Shown here in pieces: positions 1 through 8,073 of a stretch of 62,307 nt of DNA; position 1 is the first letter of the stretch; each line of letters opens with the position of its first letter. The stretch comes from Woeseiaceae bacterium (lineage in GTDB: Bacteria > Pseudomonadota > Gammaproteobacteria > Steroidobacterales > Woeseiaceae), in contig JAHEFF010000015.1 in the NCBI GenBank assembly GCA_024640315.1, positions 1 to 62,307 on the forward strand, read 5' to 3'. Under the pieces are notes generated by a model. That model saw only the letters and a list, made by a program, of their open reading frames with translations. It was not told the origin of the DNA and ran no database searches. A program made the translations under genes and the position numbers.

Positions 1-1
1 G

Positions 2-82
2 GTCATGATGACCTACGCAGACAGAGACGAGTTTGACAGCCATGCAAACCAACTCGCTCGCGCCGGCTTCCCTATTCAGTAG
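2..82 (+). CDS. C-terminal end of a gene cut by the window edge
   Basis: An open frame enters from the left edge and ends at a TAG, giving 26 residues that finish in ARAGFPIQ. The composition looks like coding sequence and the frame lies upstream of the zinc operon on the same strand. Too little remains to recognise the family. It could also be chance read-through. Confidence 0.3.
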   Translation, partial: VMMTYADRDEFDSHANQLARAGFPIQ

Positions 83-96
83 CCAATAAAATCAAC

Positions 97-117
97 GACT
101 TATAATATCGCGATTTC
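97..117 (+). promoter_or_regulatory. candidate Zur operator and -10 region upstream of the zinc genes
   Basis: The segment contains TTATAATAT at 100-108, which resembles the centre of the gammaproteobacterial Zur box (known core GTTATAATATAAC) and also supplies a TATAAT -10 hexamer at 101-106. The flanks are only weakly symmetric and no good -35 is seen at 16-18 bases. The location, about 55 bases before the first zinc gene, is the main support. This is inference from similarity and context. Confidence 0.3.
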
Positions 118-159
118 AAACCACTTAACATGCCAGCCGCTAGCAGCTAAAGTTCAGGG

Positions 160-456
160 ATGACCCGTTTCTGTTCCAGGGCCGGATTCTTGCCCAACCT
201 GATACTGGCGATCTTTCTGATCGCGGCACAATCCGTTGTGTCAGCGCACGACCTCGATCACGATGCGGCGAATACGCAGAATCAGGTATGCACAACCTGC
301 GTGGCGGCAGGCCAACTTGGCACAGCTTGCGTCGACAGCGTAACAACGTTCGAGGTCACGGCATTCGATTCTGTGCTGCATACTCCTATACAGGGCGAGT
401 TCAACGCAATTCATGCGCTCATCGCCCGGCAGCGTGGACCACCCTCACTACTCTGA
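160..456 (+). CDS. small exported zinc-chaperone-like protein of the znu locus
   Basis: This 98-residue protein has an N-terminal hydrophobic segment (residues about 9-28) ending in VSAHD, so it is probably exported. A short His/Asp stretch (HDLDHD) and a CTTC pair follow, and it ends in RQRGPP. Small proteins with this plan, annotated as zinc chaperones of ABC zinc uptake systems, sit next to znuA/znuB in Pseudomonas and Xanthomonas relatives and often end in ARAPP-like sequence. It probably binds Zn(II) in the periplasm and passes it to the binding protein encoded downstream. No clear ribosome-binding site precedes the ATG. The family assignment rests on layout and context. Confidence 0.55.
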   Translation: MTRFCSRAGFLPNLILAIFLIAAQSVVSAHDLDHDAANTQNQVCTTCVAAGQLGTACVDSVTTFEVTAFDSVLHTPIQGEFNAIHALIARQRGPPSLL

Positions 457-582
457 AGCAGTTCCTTTCAAACAAACGGACGTGATTCGCGGGGGCTAGA
501 CCAGCTTTGTGATTTGCGTTTGATATGTCGACGACCCTTGACAAGCGGGGCATCGGCAGGAATCTCAGAAGTGGTGAATCAG

Positions 583-1935
583 ATGAACTTTCCAAATCCA
601 GTCATTTTTCTGGCGCTATTCGTTCTGCCGGTTACGTCCGTATACGCTCAGGATACGGACGCCGAGATGGCGGAACTGCGCCAGCTCGTATCTGAAATGA
701 AAGCCGACTACGAAAGCCGCATCAGCGCTCTCGAGGAACGGCTCGCACGCGCCGAAAGCACTGCCCGCAGCGCAGAACGTGACGCTGAGGAAGCTTTCGA
801 GATCGCCGAACAAACGGCTATCGACCAGAGCGCGGGCACGTCCGCAGCGAATTCATTCAATCCGGCGATCGGCGCCATACTGGTCGGCGGATATGCCAAT
901 GTCGATACCGGCTGGGACGAGATCCCGGGGTTCCAGCCCGGTGGCGAGATCGGCACCGGAAGCTCCGGCTTTTCTGTTGGCGAAGCCGAACTCAATATCA
1001 ATGCGAATATTGATTCCAGGTTCTACGGCAACATGACCGTTGGCATTCACGAGGACGACGGCGAAGTCGAAATCGGAATCGAAGAGGCCTGGCTGCAAAC
1101 CACTAACATGCCGCTCGGGCTCGCTGTCACCGGCGGTCGCTTTTTCTCCGCGATGGGCTACCTGAACAGCTTTCATTTCCACGCCGACGATTTCGCCGAC
1201 CGCCCGCTTCCTTACCAGGCCTTTCTTGGTGGTCGCTACGCGGTTGACGGAATCCAGGCTCGCTGGATCGCGCCAACGGACCTGTTCATTGAAGTCGGCA
1301 CCGAACTGGACTGGGGTGGCAATTTCCCGTCGACGGCTAACGGCGAGAGCTCTCCGGGTGCGTATTCTCTTTTTGTCAATATCGGCGGAGACGTTGGCGA
1401 CAGCAACAGCTGGCTAGCCGGTTTCACTCACACCAGTGCAGACGCAATCGACAGAAGTGGCGGTCACGGCCACGACGAAACTATTCCCGCGGAGACGTTT
1501 ACGGGGGATAGCGATTTGACAGTCGTCGACTTTGTCTGGAAATGGGCGCCGAATGGCAACAATGCCAACAGGAATTTCAAAATCCAGGGTGAGTACTTCA
1601 GCCGCTCCGAAAGAGGTATTTACGCCGATATCGACTATGACGGCGACCAGACGGGCTGGTACGCACAGGCTGTTTGGCAATTCGCGCCAACCTGGCGCGT
1701 CGGATTGCGCCACGACATGGTCGACTCCGACAATGGACCATTGCTTGTTGGCACCGAATTGGAAGACCCCGGCCGCAGTTCTTATCGCGACAGCTTGATG
1801 TTCGACTGGTCGCCCAGTGAGTTCAGCCGGCTGCGATTGCAGTACACCAACGACAATGTCCTGCCGACGTCAGACCAGCAATGGTATCTGCAATACATCA
1901 TGAGCATTGGTGCTCATGCCGCGCACCAGTTCTAG
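583..1935 (+). CDS. porin-like outer-membrane protein of the zinc operon
   Basis: I chose the ATG at 583 over an upstream in-frame codon at 514 because it begins a clean signal peptide (MNFPNPVIF... ending VYAQD). The mature part starts with a coiled coil of about 60 residues (MAELRQLVSEMKADYESRI region), as in trimeric porins. A long run of alternating polar and aromatic strands follows, and the protein ends in aromatic F (HAAHQF), as in outer-membrane beta barrels. Its length, 450 residues, suits a 14-18 strand barrel. His clusters (FHFHADD, GGHGHDE) may be metal-related. It lies between the small zinc protein and znuA, so a role in zinc passage across the outer membrane is inferred. Confidence 0.7.
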   Translation: MNFPNPVIFLALFVLPVTSVYAQDTDAEMAELRQLVSEMKADYESRISALEERLARAESTARSAERDAEEAFEIAEQTAIDQSAGTSAANSFNPAIGAILVGGYANVDTGWDEIPGFQPGGEIGTGSSGFSVGEAELNINANIDSRFYGNMTVGIHEDDGEVEIGIEEAWLQTTNMPLGLAVTGGRFFSAMGYLNSFHFHADDFADRPLPYQAFLGGRYAVDGIQARWIAPTDLFIEVGTELDWGGNFPSTANGESSPGAYSLFVNIGGDVGDSNSWLAGFTHTSADAIDRSGGHGHDETIPAETFTGDSDLTVVDFVWKWAPNGNNANRNFKIQGEYFSRSERGIYADIDYDGDQTGWYAQAVWQFAPTWRVGLRHDMVDSDNGPLLVGTELEDPGRSSYRDSLMFDWSPSEFSRLRLQYTNDNVLPTSDQQWYLQYIMSIGAHAAHQF

Positions 1936-1945
1936 GGAGAGACTG

Positions 1946-2839
1946 ATGAAAAAGATTTTCGCATTGATTGTCACCCTTGCTACGCCAATGACCGCCAACG
2001 CACTGAACATCTTCGTCTGTGAGCCGGAATGGAGCGCGCTGATCATGGAGATCGCGGGTGACGAGCATGAAATTACTATCGCTACATCGGCATTCCAGGA
2101 CCCGCATAGCCTGCAGGCGCGTCCCAGCCTGATCGCCGCCGTAAGAGATGCGGACTTGCTGGTTTGTACCGGTGCCGACCTCGAAATTGGCTGGCTTCCG
2201 CTGCTTCTCAGGCGCTCCGGGAATCCGAGCATCCAGCCGGGCAATCCTGGTTACTTCCTTGCAGCGAACTACGTTCGGCGGCTCGAAATACCAAAGTTAA
2301 TCGATCGCTCCCAGGGAGACGTGCATCCGCAGGGCAATCCGCACATTCATCTGCATCCGCGAAACATCTCGCGTGTGGCGGATGCTCTCGCTGAACGCCT
2401 GAGCGAAATCAATCCGGGAAGCAGTGCGAAATACGCCGCTGCTCTCGAGTATTTTCAGCATCGCTGGGATGAGTCCGTGAATCTGTGGAGCGAACGCGCA
2501 GCCCCGCTTGGTGGCATGCGGCTCGCTTCGCATCACCGAAGCTTCAGCTACCTTGCCGACTGGCTCGAGCTCGACATTGTTGCGACGCTCGAATCGAAAC
2601 CGGGCATCCCCCCCAGCGGCGCCCAGCTTGCGACTCTGCTTGAACAACTGAGCCCGAATCCTCCGGCAGGCGTCATCCGCACACCGTATGAGAATGAGAA
2701 GCCATCGCAGTGGTTGTCCGAGCGACTGAACATACCTGAAATCCAGTTGCCGTTTACGATAGGTGGAACGGATAAGGCAGTCGATCTCTTTACGCTTTAT
2801 GATGAAACCATCCGTATGCTTGAGGAATACGCGAATTGA
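1946..2839 (+). CDS. znuA: periplasmic zinc-binding protein of an ABC transporter (ZnuA-like)
   Basis: This 297-residue protein has a signal peptide (MKKIFALIVTLATPMTANA). The ATG at 1946 has GGGAGAG just upstream, which decides the start over the longer frame from 1907. It belongs to the cluster A-I metal-binding proteins: DPHS with His54, a GNPHIHLHP segment with several His near 131-138, SHHRSF in the second lobe, and a late acidic residue in GGTDKAVDLF. These are the expected Zn ligands. It would deliver Zn(II) to the permease, whose TTG start overlaps its stop codon. The long acidic/His loop typical of many ZnuA proteins is short here. Confidence 0.85.
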   Translation: MKKIFALIVTLATPMTANALNIFVCEPEWSALIMEIAGDEHEITIATSAFQDPHSLQARPSLIAAVRDADLLVCTGADLEIGWLPLLLRRSGNPSIQPGNPGYFLAANYVRRLEIPKLIDRSQGDVHPQGNPHIHLHPRNISRVADALAERLSEINPGSSAKYAAALEYFQHRWDESVNLWSERAAPLGGMRLASHHRSFSYLADWLELDIVATLESKPGIPPSGAQLATLLEQLSPNPPAGVIRTPYENEKPSQWLSERLNIPEIQLPFTIGGTDKAVDLFTLYDETIRMLEEYAN

Positions 2840-3630
2840 ACGCATTTGAGTTAAGCATCATTCTGCCCGCGCTGCTGGCGAGCGTCCTGGTCCTGAGCAC
2901 GCACGTACCGCTGGGTACGGAGGTACTGCGACGCGGCATCATCTTTATCGATCTTGCGATTGCACAGGTCGCAGGATTCGGCGTCATCGCTGCGGATACT
3001 ATGGGCTGGGAAGCGGAAGGCTGGATGGTCCAGGTTGCAGCTGTTTCTTCAGCGCTTGTTGCCGCGTGGGTGCTTCACTGGACCGACAAAAACTGGCCCG
3101 ACATTCAGGAGGCTTTGATTGGTGCGTCATTCGTATTGGCGGCAACCGCCGGCATTATCTTGCTGGCCGGCAACCCGCACGGCGGCGAACACCTGAAGGA
3201 ACTGCTTGTCGGGCAAATACTGTGGGTCAACTACGAGCAATTGTTGCCGGTTTCGATTATCAGTATTCTTGTGCTTGGTGCCTGGTTCTGGATGCGTGAC
3301 CATTTGCAGGGTTTCGGGTTTTACGCTTTGTTTGCTTTTGCCGTAACCGCTTCTGTGCAACTGGTTGGCATCTACCTCGTATTTGCATGCCTGATCATTC
3401 CCGCGCTGGCTACGCGCCATATCTCCCGGCGCGGATTCAGAATTTTCTGCGGTTATGCCGTTGGCATCGTGGGTTCATTTGCCGGCCTGGTACTTTCGGT
3501 CAGCGCGGACCTCCCGGCTGGTGCTGTCATTGTCTGGAGCCTTGCAATCTGCGCGGTGATATTTGCCCGGGCACTGTGGCCACTCATCCAGCACAAAGAT
3601 ACGCTGCGTGACGAGCGTGTCGCTGACTAA
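2836..3630 (+). CDS. znuB: zinc ABC transporter permease (ZnuB-like, ABC-3 family)
   Basis: The protein has 264 residues and about eight hydrophobic membrane segments, matching the ABC-3 family that carries Zn, Mn or Fe. Typical stretches are FIDLAIAQVAGFGV near residue 38 and VGIYLVFACLIIPALATR near residue 178. The TTG start overlaps the TGA of znuA by four bases (TTGA), so translation is probably coupled. It should form the inner-membrane channel with an ATPase partner, but no ABC ATPase gene lies in this operon or in the window. Confidence 0.88.
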   Translation: MNAFELSIILPALLASVLVLSTHVPLGTEVLRRGIIFIDLAIAQVAGFGVIAADTMGWEAEGWMVQVAAVSSALVAAWVLHWTDKNWPDIQEALIGASFVLAATAGIILLAGNPHGGEHLKELLVGQILWVNYEQLLPVSIISILVLGAWFWMRDHLQGFGFYALFAFAVTASVQLVGIYLVFACLIIPALATRHISRRGFRIFCGYAVGIVGSFAGLVLSVSADLPAGAVIVWSLAICAVIFARALWPLIQHKDTLRDERVAD

Positions 3631-3644
3631 CGGAGCTCATCTGC

Positions 3645-4172
3645 ATGCAACTCCCAAAGACAATGATCAGCGAGGAAGACATCCGCAAAAGGGTGGACGA
3701 GCTTGCCGCCCAGATCTCTATCGATTATGCCGACAAAGATGAGATCGTTCTTGTTGGCGTCCTCAAAGGCGCCTTCATCTTTCTTGCGGATCTGTCGCGC
3801 CGTCTCAGCATTCCCAGGCATATCGAATTCATCGCCGTTTCAAGCTATGAACACGGCAGCACTCGCAGCGGCGCTGTTCGGCTCGTAATGGATGTGCGGC
3901 GCAGTATCGAAGGCAAGCACGTGCTGATTGTTGAAGACATTGTCGACACCGGACACACCCTGCACTACCTCATAGACATGCTGAAGTCTCGCAATCCTGC
4001 ATCTGTAAAGACCTGCACGCTCCTGCACAAAGAGCATAAGACAGAAGTCGACGTCGAGATCGACTACCTGGGTTTCAGCATCGGCGACGAATGGGTGGTG
4101 GGATACGGACTGGACTACGACGAAAAAGACAGGACGTTGCCCTATATCGGCATGATCGACCCTAGCGACTGA
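3645..4172 (+). CDS. hpt: hypoxanthine phosphoribosyltransferase
   Basis: This 175-residue cytoplasmic enzyme transfers phosphoribosyl from PRPP to hypoxanthine (and often guanine) in purine salvage. The PRPP-binding motif VLIVEDIVDTGHTL is clear at about residues 94-107, with VGVLKGAFIFLADL earlier and a DEWVVGYGLDYDE purine-binding end. The length is standard. It starts 14 bases after znuB, with GGAG upstream of the ATG, so it may be cotranscribed with the zinc genes. An alternative start at the internal Met (MISEED) would remove six residues. Confidence 0.92.
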   Translation: MQLPKTMISEEDIRKRVDELAAQISIDYADKDEIVLVGVLKGAFIFLADLSRRLSIPRHIEFIAVSSYEHGSTRSGAVRLVMDVRRSIEGKHVLIVEDIVDTGHTLHYLIDMLKSRNPASVKTCTLLHKEHKTEVDVEIDYLGFSIGDEWVVGYGLDYDEKDRTLPYIGMIDPSD

Positions 4173-4202
4173 CAATCCGTCCGGCTGCGCGAAGCTGACT
4201 GA

Positions 4203-5087
4203 CTAGTGATCCGCACAGCCACCGATCTCCACTTCGATCGTCGAATGATTGATCGCGAAATCTGATTTCAAGGCCTGCTTTACGCTTCTGATGATGGATG
4301 TCGGGTCATCCGGCTTCGCAGCGAGCACGACGTGCATGGTCAGCATCGGGTGCTGCGGTGTGAGTCCCCAGACATGCACATGATGAATTTCCTTCACCTC
4401 GGGCACGGCGGCAACAATTTTCTGCTGCATGTCATCGAGGTCCAGCCATTCCGGCGCGCCTTCCAGCAATATATGCGCGCTGCGGCGAACCAGCTGCCAG
4501 GCACTCCTGAGAATCAGCATGGCGACAAGCACTGAGAGAATTGGATCGATGGGCATCCAGCCGGTCTGAATAATCACAAGTGCGGCTATGATTGCCGCGA
4601 CGGAACCGAGCAAATCGCCCAGCACATGTAATGCAGCGCCGCGTATATTGAGATTCTCCTGGTCGCCGCTGTGAAGAATGCTGAATACCAGGATGTTGAC
4701 GACCAGTCCGGCCGAAGCAACGACCAGCATGGTCCCGCCAATGACTTCAGGCGGCTCGATCAGGCGCATCACTGCCTCAAGCAGGATCCAACCAACGATA
4801 AACAGCAATGAGAGTCCGTTGACAAATGCCGCAATGATCTGGAAGCGCTGATATCCGTAGCTGCGCTTGGTGTCCGCGGGTCTCGAACTGACACGGAACG
4901 CGAAAGCCGCCAGGCCGAGGGCCATCGTGTCCGTCAGCATGTGCCCTGCATCGGCAAGCAGCGCCAGCGACCCGGAAATAATTCCGCCGACAACTTCGAC
5001 CAGCATGAAAATACCAGTCAGCGCCAGGGCGAACTGCACTCGCCTTATGTTGCTCGTTTCGCTGTGATTGTGGTGGTCGTGACTCAT
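4203..5087 (-). CDS. cation diffusion facilitator, probable zinc exporter (ZitB/CzcD-like)
   Basis: This 294-residue CDF protein has a His-rich N terminus (MSHDHHNHSE), six predicted membrane segments and a cytoplasmic C-terminal domain with HHVHVWGLTPQ. The transport-site motifs HxxxD are present twice: ADAGHMLTD in TM2 and HVLGDLLGS in TM5. The family exports Zn(II), Cd(II) or Co(II) in exchange for protons. Its start overlaps the stop of the upstream symporter gene (ATGA, 5084-5087), so it is translationally linked to a sodium symporter. It converges on the zinc-import operon, so import and export genes lie side by side. Confidence 0.9.
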   Translation of the reverse strand: MSHDHHNHSETSNIRRVQFALALTGIFMLVEVVGGIISGSLALLADAGHMLTDTMALGLAAFAFRVSSRPADTKRSYGYQRFQIIAAFVNGLSLLFIVGWILLEAVMRLIEPPEVIGGTMLVVASAGLVVNILVFSILHSGDQENLNIRGAALHVLGDLLGSVAAIIAALVIIQTGWMPIDPILSVLVAMLILRSAWQLVRRSAHILLEGAPEWLDLDDMQQKIVAAVPEVKEIHHVHVWGLTPQHPMLTMHVVLAAKPDDPTSIIRSVKQALKSDFAINHSTIEVEIGGCADH

Positions 5088-6844
5088 TCTTCCGCCGCGC
5101 GCGGCACACGAATGTGTTCGACCATGTGCTGAATATGATCGGGCGGTGGTGACGTCATATGGCTGACGCTGATCGCCACGATAAAGTTGAGAATCATGCC
5201 GATAACGCCAATACCCTCAGGCGAAATTCCAAAAAGCCAGTTTGCGGCAACGTTCTCGCCCCAGGGTGCACCAGCCCATTTAAGGAAGAGACCTTTGAAA
5301 AACTCGATGTAACCGTAGGTAAAGATCAAACCCGTCAACATGCCGGCGATAGCGCCCTGCTTGTTTGCCCGTTTGTAGAAAATGCCGAGCAGAATTACGG
5401 GAAACAGCGATGCGGCGGCCAGGCCGAACGCAAATGCCACCACTTGAGCAACCCATCCGGGGGGATCGAAGCCCAGGTAACCAGCCACCAGGATAGCGAA
5501 TGCGGCCGCGATACGCCCCGCACGTAACTCACCTTTTTCACTGATAGACGGTACGAAGATGCCTTTGATCAGGTCATGTGAGACGGCAGCCGAGATCACG
5601 AGCAACAGTCCCGCCGCAGTGGACAACGCCGCCGCAATACCTCCCGCAGCAACAAGCGCAATCACCCAGTTTGGTAGCCCGGCTATTTCCGGGTTTGCCA
5701 GGACCATGATGTCACGATCGACCGTCAGCTCATTGCCTTGCCAGCCATAGCTATCGGCAACAGGCGTAAAGTCAGGATTGGCATCATTGTAGTACTGGAT
5801 TCGCCCATCACCGTTCTTGTCTTCAAAAACAACGAGACCAGTGTTTTCCCAGGTATGCATCCACTCAGGCCGCTCGTCGTATACGAGGTTGCCGTTTACG
5901 GCACCTATGTCGCCGGGCTGAATAGTGTTGATCAGGTTATAACGGGCCATCGCACCGACCGCCGGCGCGGTCGTATACAGAATGGCAATAAAAAGCAGCG
6001 CATAACCTGCGGAAATTCTTGCATCACGAACCCTGGGAACGGTGAAGAAGCGCACGATGACATGCGGCAGACCCGCCGTGCCGACCATCAACGCCAGTGT
6101 GATACAGAAAATATCGATCGTGCTCTTTTCGCCGCTGGTGTACTGAGTGAAACCAAGCGACGTAACGATGTCGTCCAGCTTGTCGAGCAAGCTGATGCCG
6201 CCAACGTCACTACCGAAGGCGAGCTGCGGAATCGCATTGCCCGATATCTGGATAGCAATGAACACAGCAGGCACGGTATAGGCGAAAATCAGGACACAGT
6301 ATTGCGCGACCTGGGTGTAGGTAACCCCCTTCATGCCGCCCAGAACGGCGTAAACGAAGACAATACCCATGCCGATGATGAGTCCGACAGTGACCTCAAC
6401 CTCGAGGAAACGGGAAAAGACAATGCCGACACCCCGCATCTGCCCGGCAACATAGGTGAACGAGATAAAGATCAGGCAGACGACGGCAACGATCCGCGCC
6501 GTTTTCGAATAGTAACGCTCGGCAATAAATTCCGGCACCGTGAACTTGCCAAATTTGCGCAGGTACGGTGCAAGGAACAAGGCCAGTAATACGTAGCCTC
6601 CGGTCCAGCCCATCAGGTAAACGGATCCGTCGTAGCCAAGGAACGCGATCAGGCCAGCCATTGAGATGAAAGAAGCAGCGCTCATCCAGTCGGCTGCCGT
6701 CGCCATGCCATTGGCGATCGGGGATACGCCCTTCCCCGCAATATAGAAATCGCCCGTGTTATGCGCCCTGGACCATACTGCAATGCCGATGTACAGCGCG
6801 AAACTCGCGCCAACGACCAGATAAGTGAGCATTTTCAGTGACAT
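5084..6844 (-). CDS. sodium:solute symporter large subunit (VC_2705 subfamily)
   Basis: This 586-residue SSS-family transporter has about 13 membrane segments, ADWMSAASFISMAG near residue 51 and GGMKGVTYTQVAQ near residue 169, resembling acetate permease ActP. A hydrophilic insert at about 305-390 contains DKNGDGRIQYYN (residues 342-353), which reads like an EF-hand calcium loop. The preceding small DUF4212 gene identifies the two-subunit VC_2705 type. The substrate is likely a short carboxylate such as acetate, which is inference. The stop overlaps the start of the CDF exporter. Confidence 0.88.
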   Translation of the reverse strand: MSLKMLTYLVVGASFALYIGIAVWSRAHNTGDFYIAGKGVSPIANGMATAADWMSAASFISMAGLIAFLGYDGSVYLMGWTGGYVLLALFLAPYLRKFGKFTVPEFIAERYYSKTARIVAVVCLIFISFTYVAGQMRGVGIVFSRFLEVEVTVGLIIGMGIVFVYAVLGGMKGVTYTQVAQYCVLIFAYTVPAVFIAIQISGNAIPQLAFGSDVGGISLLDKLDDIVTSLGFTQYTSGEKSTIDIFCITLALMVGTAGLPHVIVRFFTVPRVRDARISAGYALLFIAILYTTAPAVGAMARYNLINTIQPGDIGAVNGNLVYDERPEWMHTWENTGLVVFEDKNGDGRIQYYNDANPDFTPVADSYGWQGNELTVDRDIMVLANPEIAGLPNWVIALVAAGGIAAALSTAAGLLLVISAAVSHDLIKGIFVPSISEKGELRAGRIAAAFAILVAGYLGFDPPGWVAQVVAFAFGLAAASLFPVILLGIFYKRANKQGAIAGMLTGLIFTYGYIEFFKGLFLKWAGAPWGENVAANWLFGISPEGIGVIGMILNFIVAISVSHMTSPPPDHIQHMVEHIRVPRAAEE

Positions 6845-6847
6845 AGG

Positions 6848-7105
6848 TCAGTCTTCATGGACATCGTGGAACCTGTCCAGATGATTCATTCGCCAGGCAT
6901 AGAAAAAGATCAGTATTACGAACGTATAGATGGAACCCTGCTGGGCAAACCAGAAACCAAGTTTGAAGCCACCGATGCGAATGGTGTTCAGCTGATCGAC
7001 GAGCAAGACGCCGAACCCGTACGAACAAACAAACCATACAATCATGCAGCCAAAAAGGAGCCGCAGATTGGCCTTCCAGTAGGCTTTGCGATTTTCTGGT
7101 GTCAT
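6848..7105 (-). CDS. sodium:solute symporter small subunit (DUF4212)
   Basis: This 85-residue protein has two membrane segments (about 12-32 and 48-70) and an ending [17 protein letters not shown] typical of the DUF4212 / putative symporter small-subunit family. The ATG at 7105 is preferred over one at 7165 because GGGGGAG precedes it and [16 protein letters not shown] is the usual family start. It lies three bases before the large subunit, and the two should form one transporter. The gene is divergent from the haloalkane dehalogenase. Confidence 0.85.
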   Translation of the reverse strand: MTPENRKAYWKANLRLLFGCMIVWFVCSYGFGVLLVDQLNTIRIGGFKLGFWFAQQGSIYTFVILIFFYAWRMNHLDRFHDVHED

Positions 7106-7131
7106 CTGCTCCCCCCGGCACTGAGTGCCTG

Positions 7132-7161
7132 TTGTTTGCGCACAATCTATCAGAGCATAAT
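7132..7161 (+). promoter_or_regulatory. candidate promoter for the haloalkane dehalogenase operon
   Basis: TTGTTT at 7132-7137 and CATAAT at 7156-7161 are separated by 18 bases and lie 31 bases before the TTG start at 7192. This is a weak sigma-70-like match in the only sizeable gap before the operon. A TTGCGC alternative -35 gives a spacer that is too short. Confidence 0.3.
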
Positions 7162-7191
7162 GCATTAATCACGACACAAGGACGCATACCT

Positions 7192-8073
7192 TTGATTTCC
7201 GCTGCGGAGCCCGCAAAGCAATTCATCGAAATTCACGGCAAGCGCATGGCCTATGTCGAGATGGGCGAAGGCGACCCTATTGTGTTTCAGCACGGCAACC
7301 CGACGTCATCGTATCTCTGGCGCAACATCATGCCGCACCTCGCCGACCAGGGCCGCTGCATCGCAGTCGACCTGATTGGTATGGGAGATTCGGACAAACT
7401 CGATAATCCCGGTCCCGAGAGCTATCGTTTTGTCGATCACCGGGATTTTCTCTTTGCCGCGTGGAAGGCACTCGGCATAAGCGAGCGCGTTACATTGGTG
7501 ATACATGATTGGGGATCGGCGCTTGGCTTTGACTGGGCGAACCAGAACCGGGATGGGGTCCTCGGCATCGCCTATATGGAAGGTATCGTCAAGCCAGTCG
7601 ACTGGGATGACTGGCCTGATGCGGCCACGCAAATATTCCAGGGATTGCGTTCGCCGGCTGGCGAATCCATGATTCTCGAGAAGAATCTTTTTATTGAGCG
7701 CGTGCTGCCTGGCTCCATTATTCGAGAATTGTCTGACGCAGAAATGACGGTGTATCGGCGTCCGTTCGAAAATGAGGGCGAGGATCGCCGGCCGACACTA
7801 ACCTGGCCCAGACAGATTCCAATCGAAGGCGAACCGCCGGATGTCTGTGAAATTGTCTCTGACTACTCGGCCTGGCTGGCAGAGTCTGAGGTACCAAAAC
7901 TGTTTGTCAACGCCGAGCCCGGAGCAATCCTGATTGGCAAACAACGCGAATTCTGCCGCAGTTTCAAGAACCAGACTGAAGTAACCGTACCGGGCATTCA
8001 CTTTCTTCAGGAAGATTCACCTCATGAGATTGGCAAAGCCATCGCTGAGTGGCGGTTAAGCATCAATGGGTAA
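7192..8073 (+). CDS. haloalkane dehalogenase (HLD-II, LinB/DhaA type)
   Basis: An alpha/beta hydrolase of 293 residues from a TTG start preceded by AAGGA at 7178-7182. With that start the full HLD-II catalytic set is visible: Asn36 ([10 protein letters not shown]), nucleophile Asp106 and Trp107 (HDWGSALGF), Glu130 and His270 (GIHFLQED). Each lies exactly two residues below its LinB counterpart. The family hydrolyses carbon-halogen bonds of haloalkanes to an alcohol, halide and proton in the cytoplasm. The longer frame from 7099 would overlap the divergent gene and lacks a ribosome site. It overlaps the next gene by eight bases, so the products are probably made together. The natural substrate cannot be told from sequence. 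Confidence 0.9.
   Translation: MISAAEPAKQFIEIHGKRMAYVEMGEGDPIVFQHGNPTSSYLWRNIMPHLADQGRCIAVDLIGMGDSDKLDNPGPESYRFVDHRDFLFAAWKALGISERVTLVIHDWGSALGFDWANQNRDGVLGIAYMEGIVKPVDWDDWPDAATQIFQGLRSPAGESMILEKNLFIERVLPGSIIRELSDAEMTVYRRPFENEGEDRRPTLTWPRQIPIEGEPPDVCEIVSDYSAWLAESEVPKLFVNAEPGAILIGKQREFCRSFKNQTEVTVPGIHFLQEDSPHEIGKAIAEWRLSING

Noticed and set aside
5738..6589. 283-codon open frame on + across the symporter
   Set aside because: Antisense to transmembrane helices; charged, low-complexity translation.
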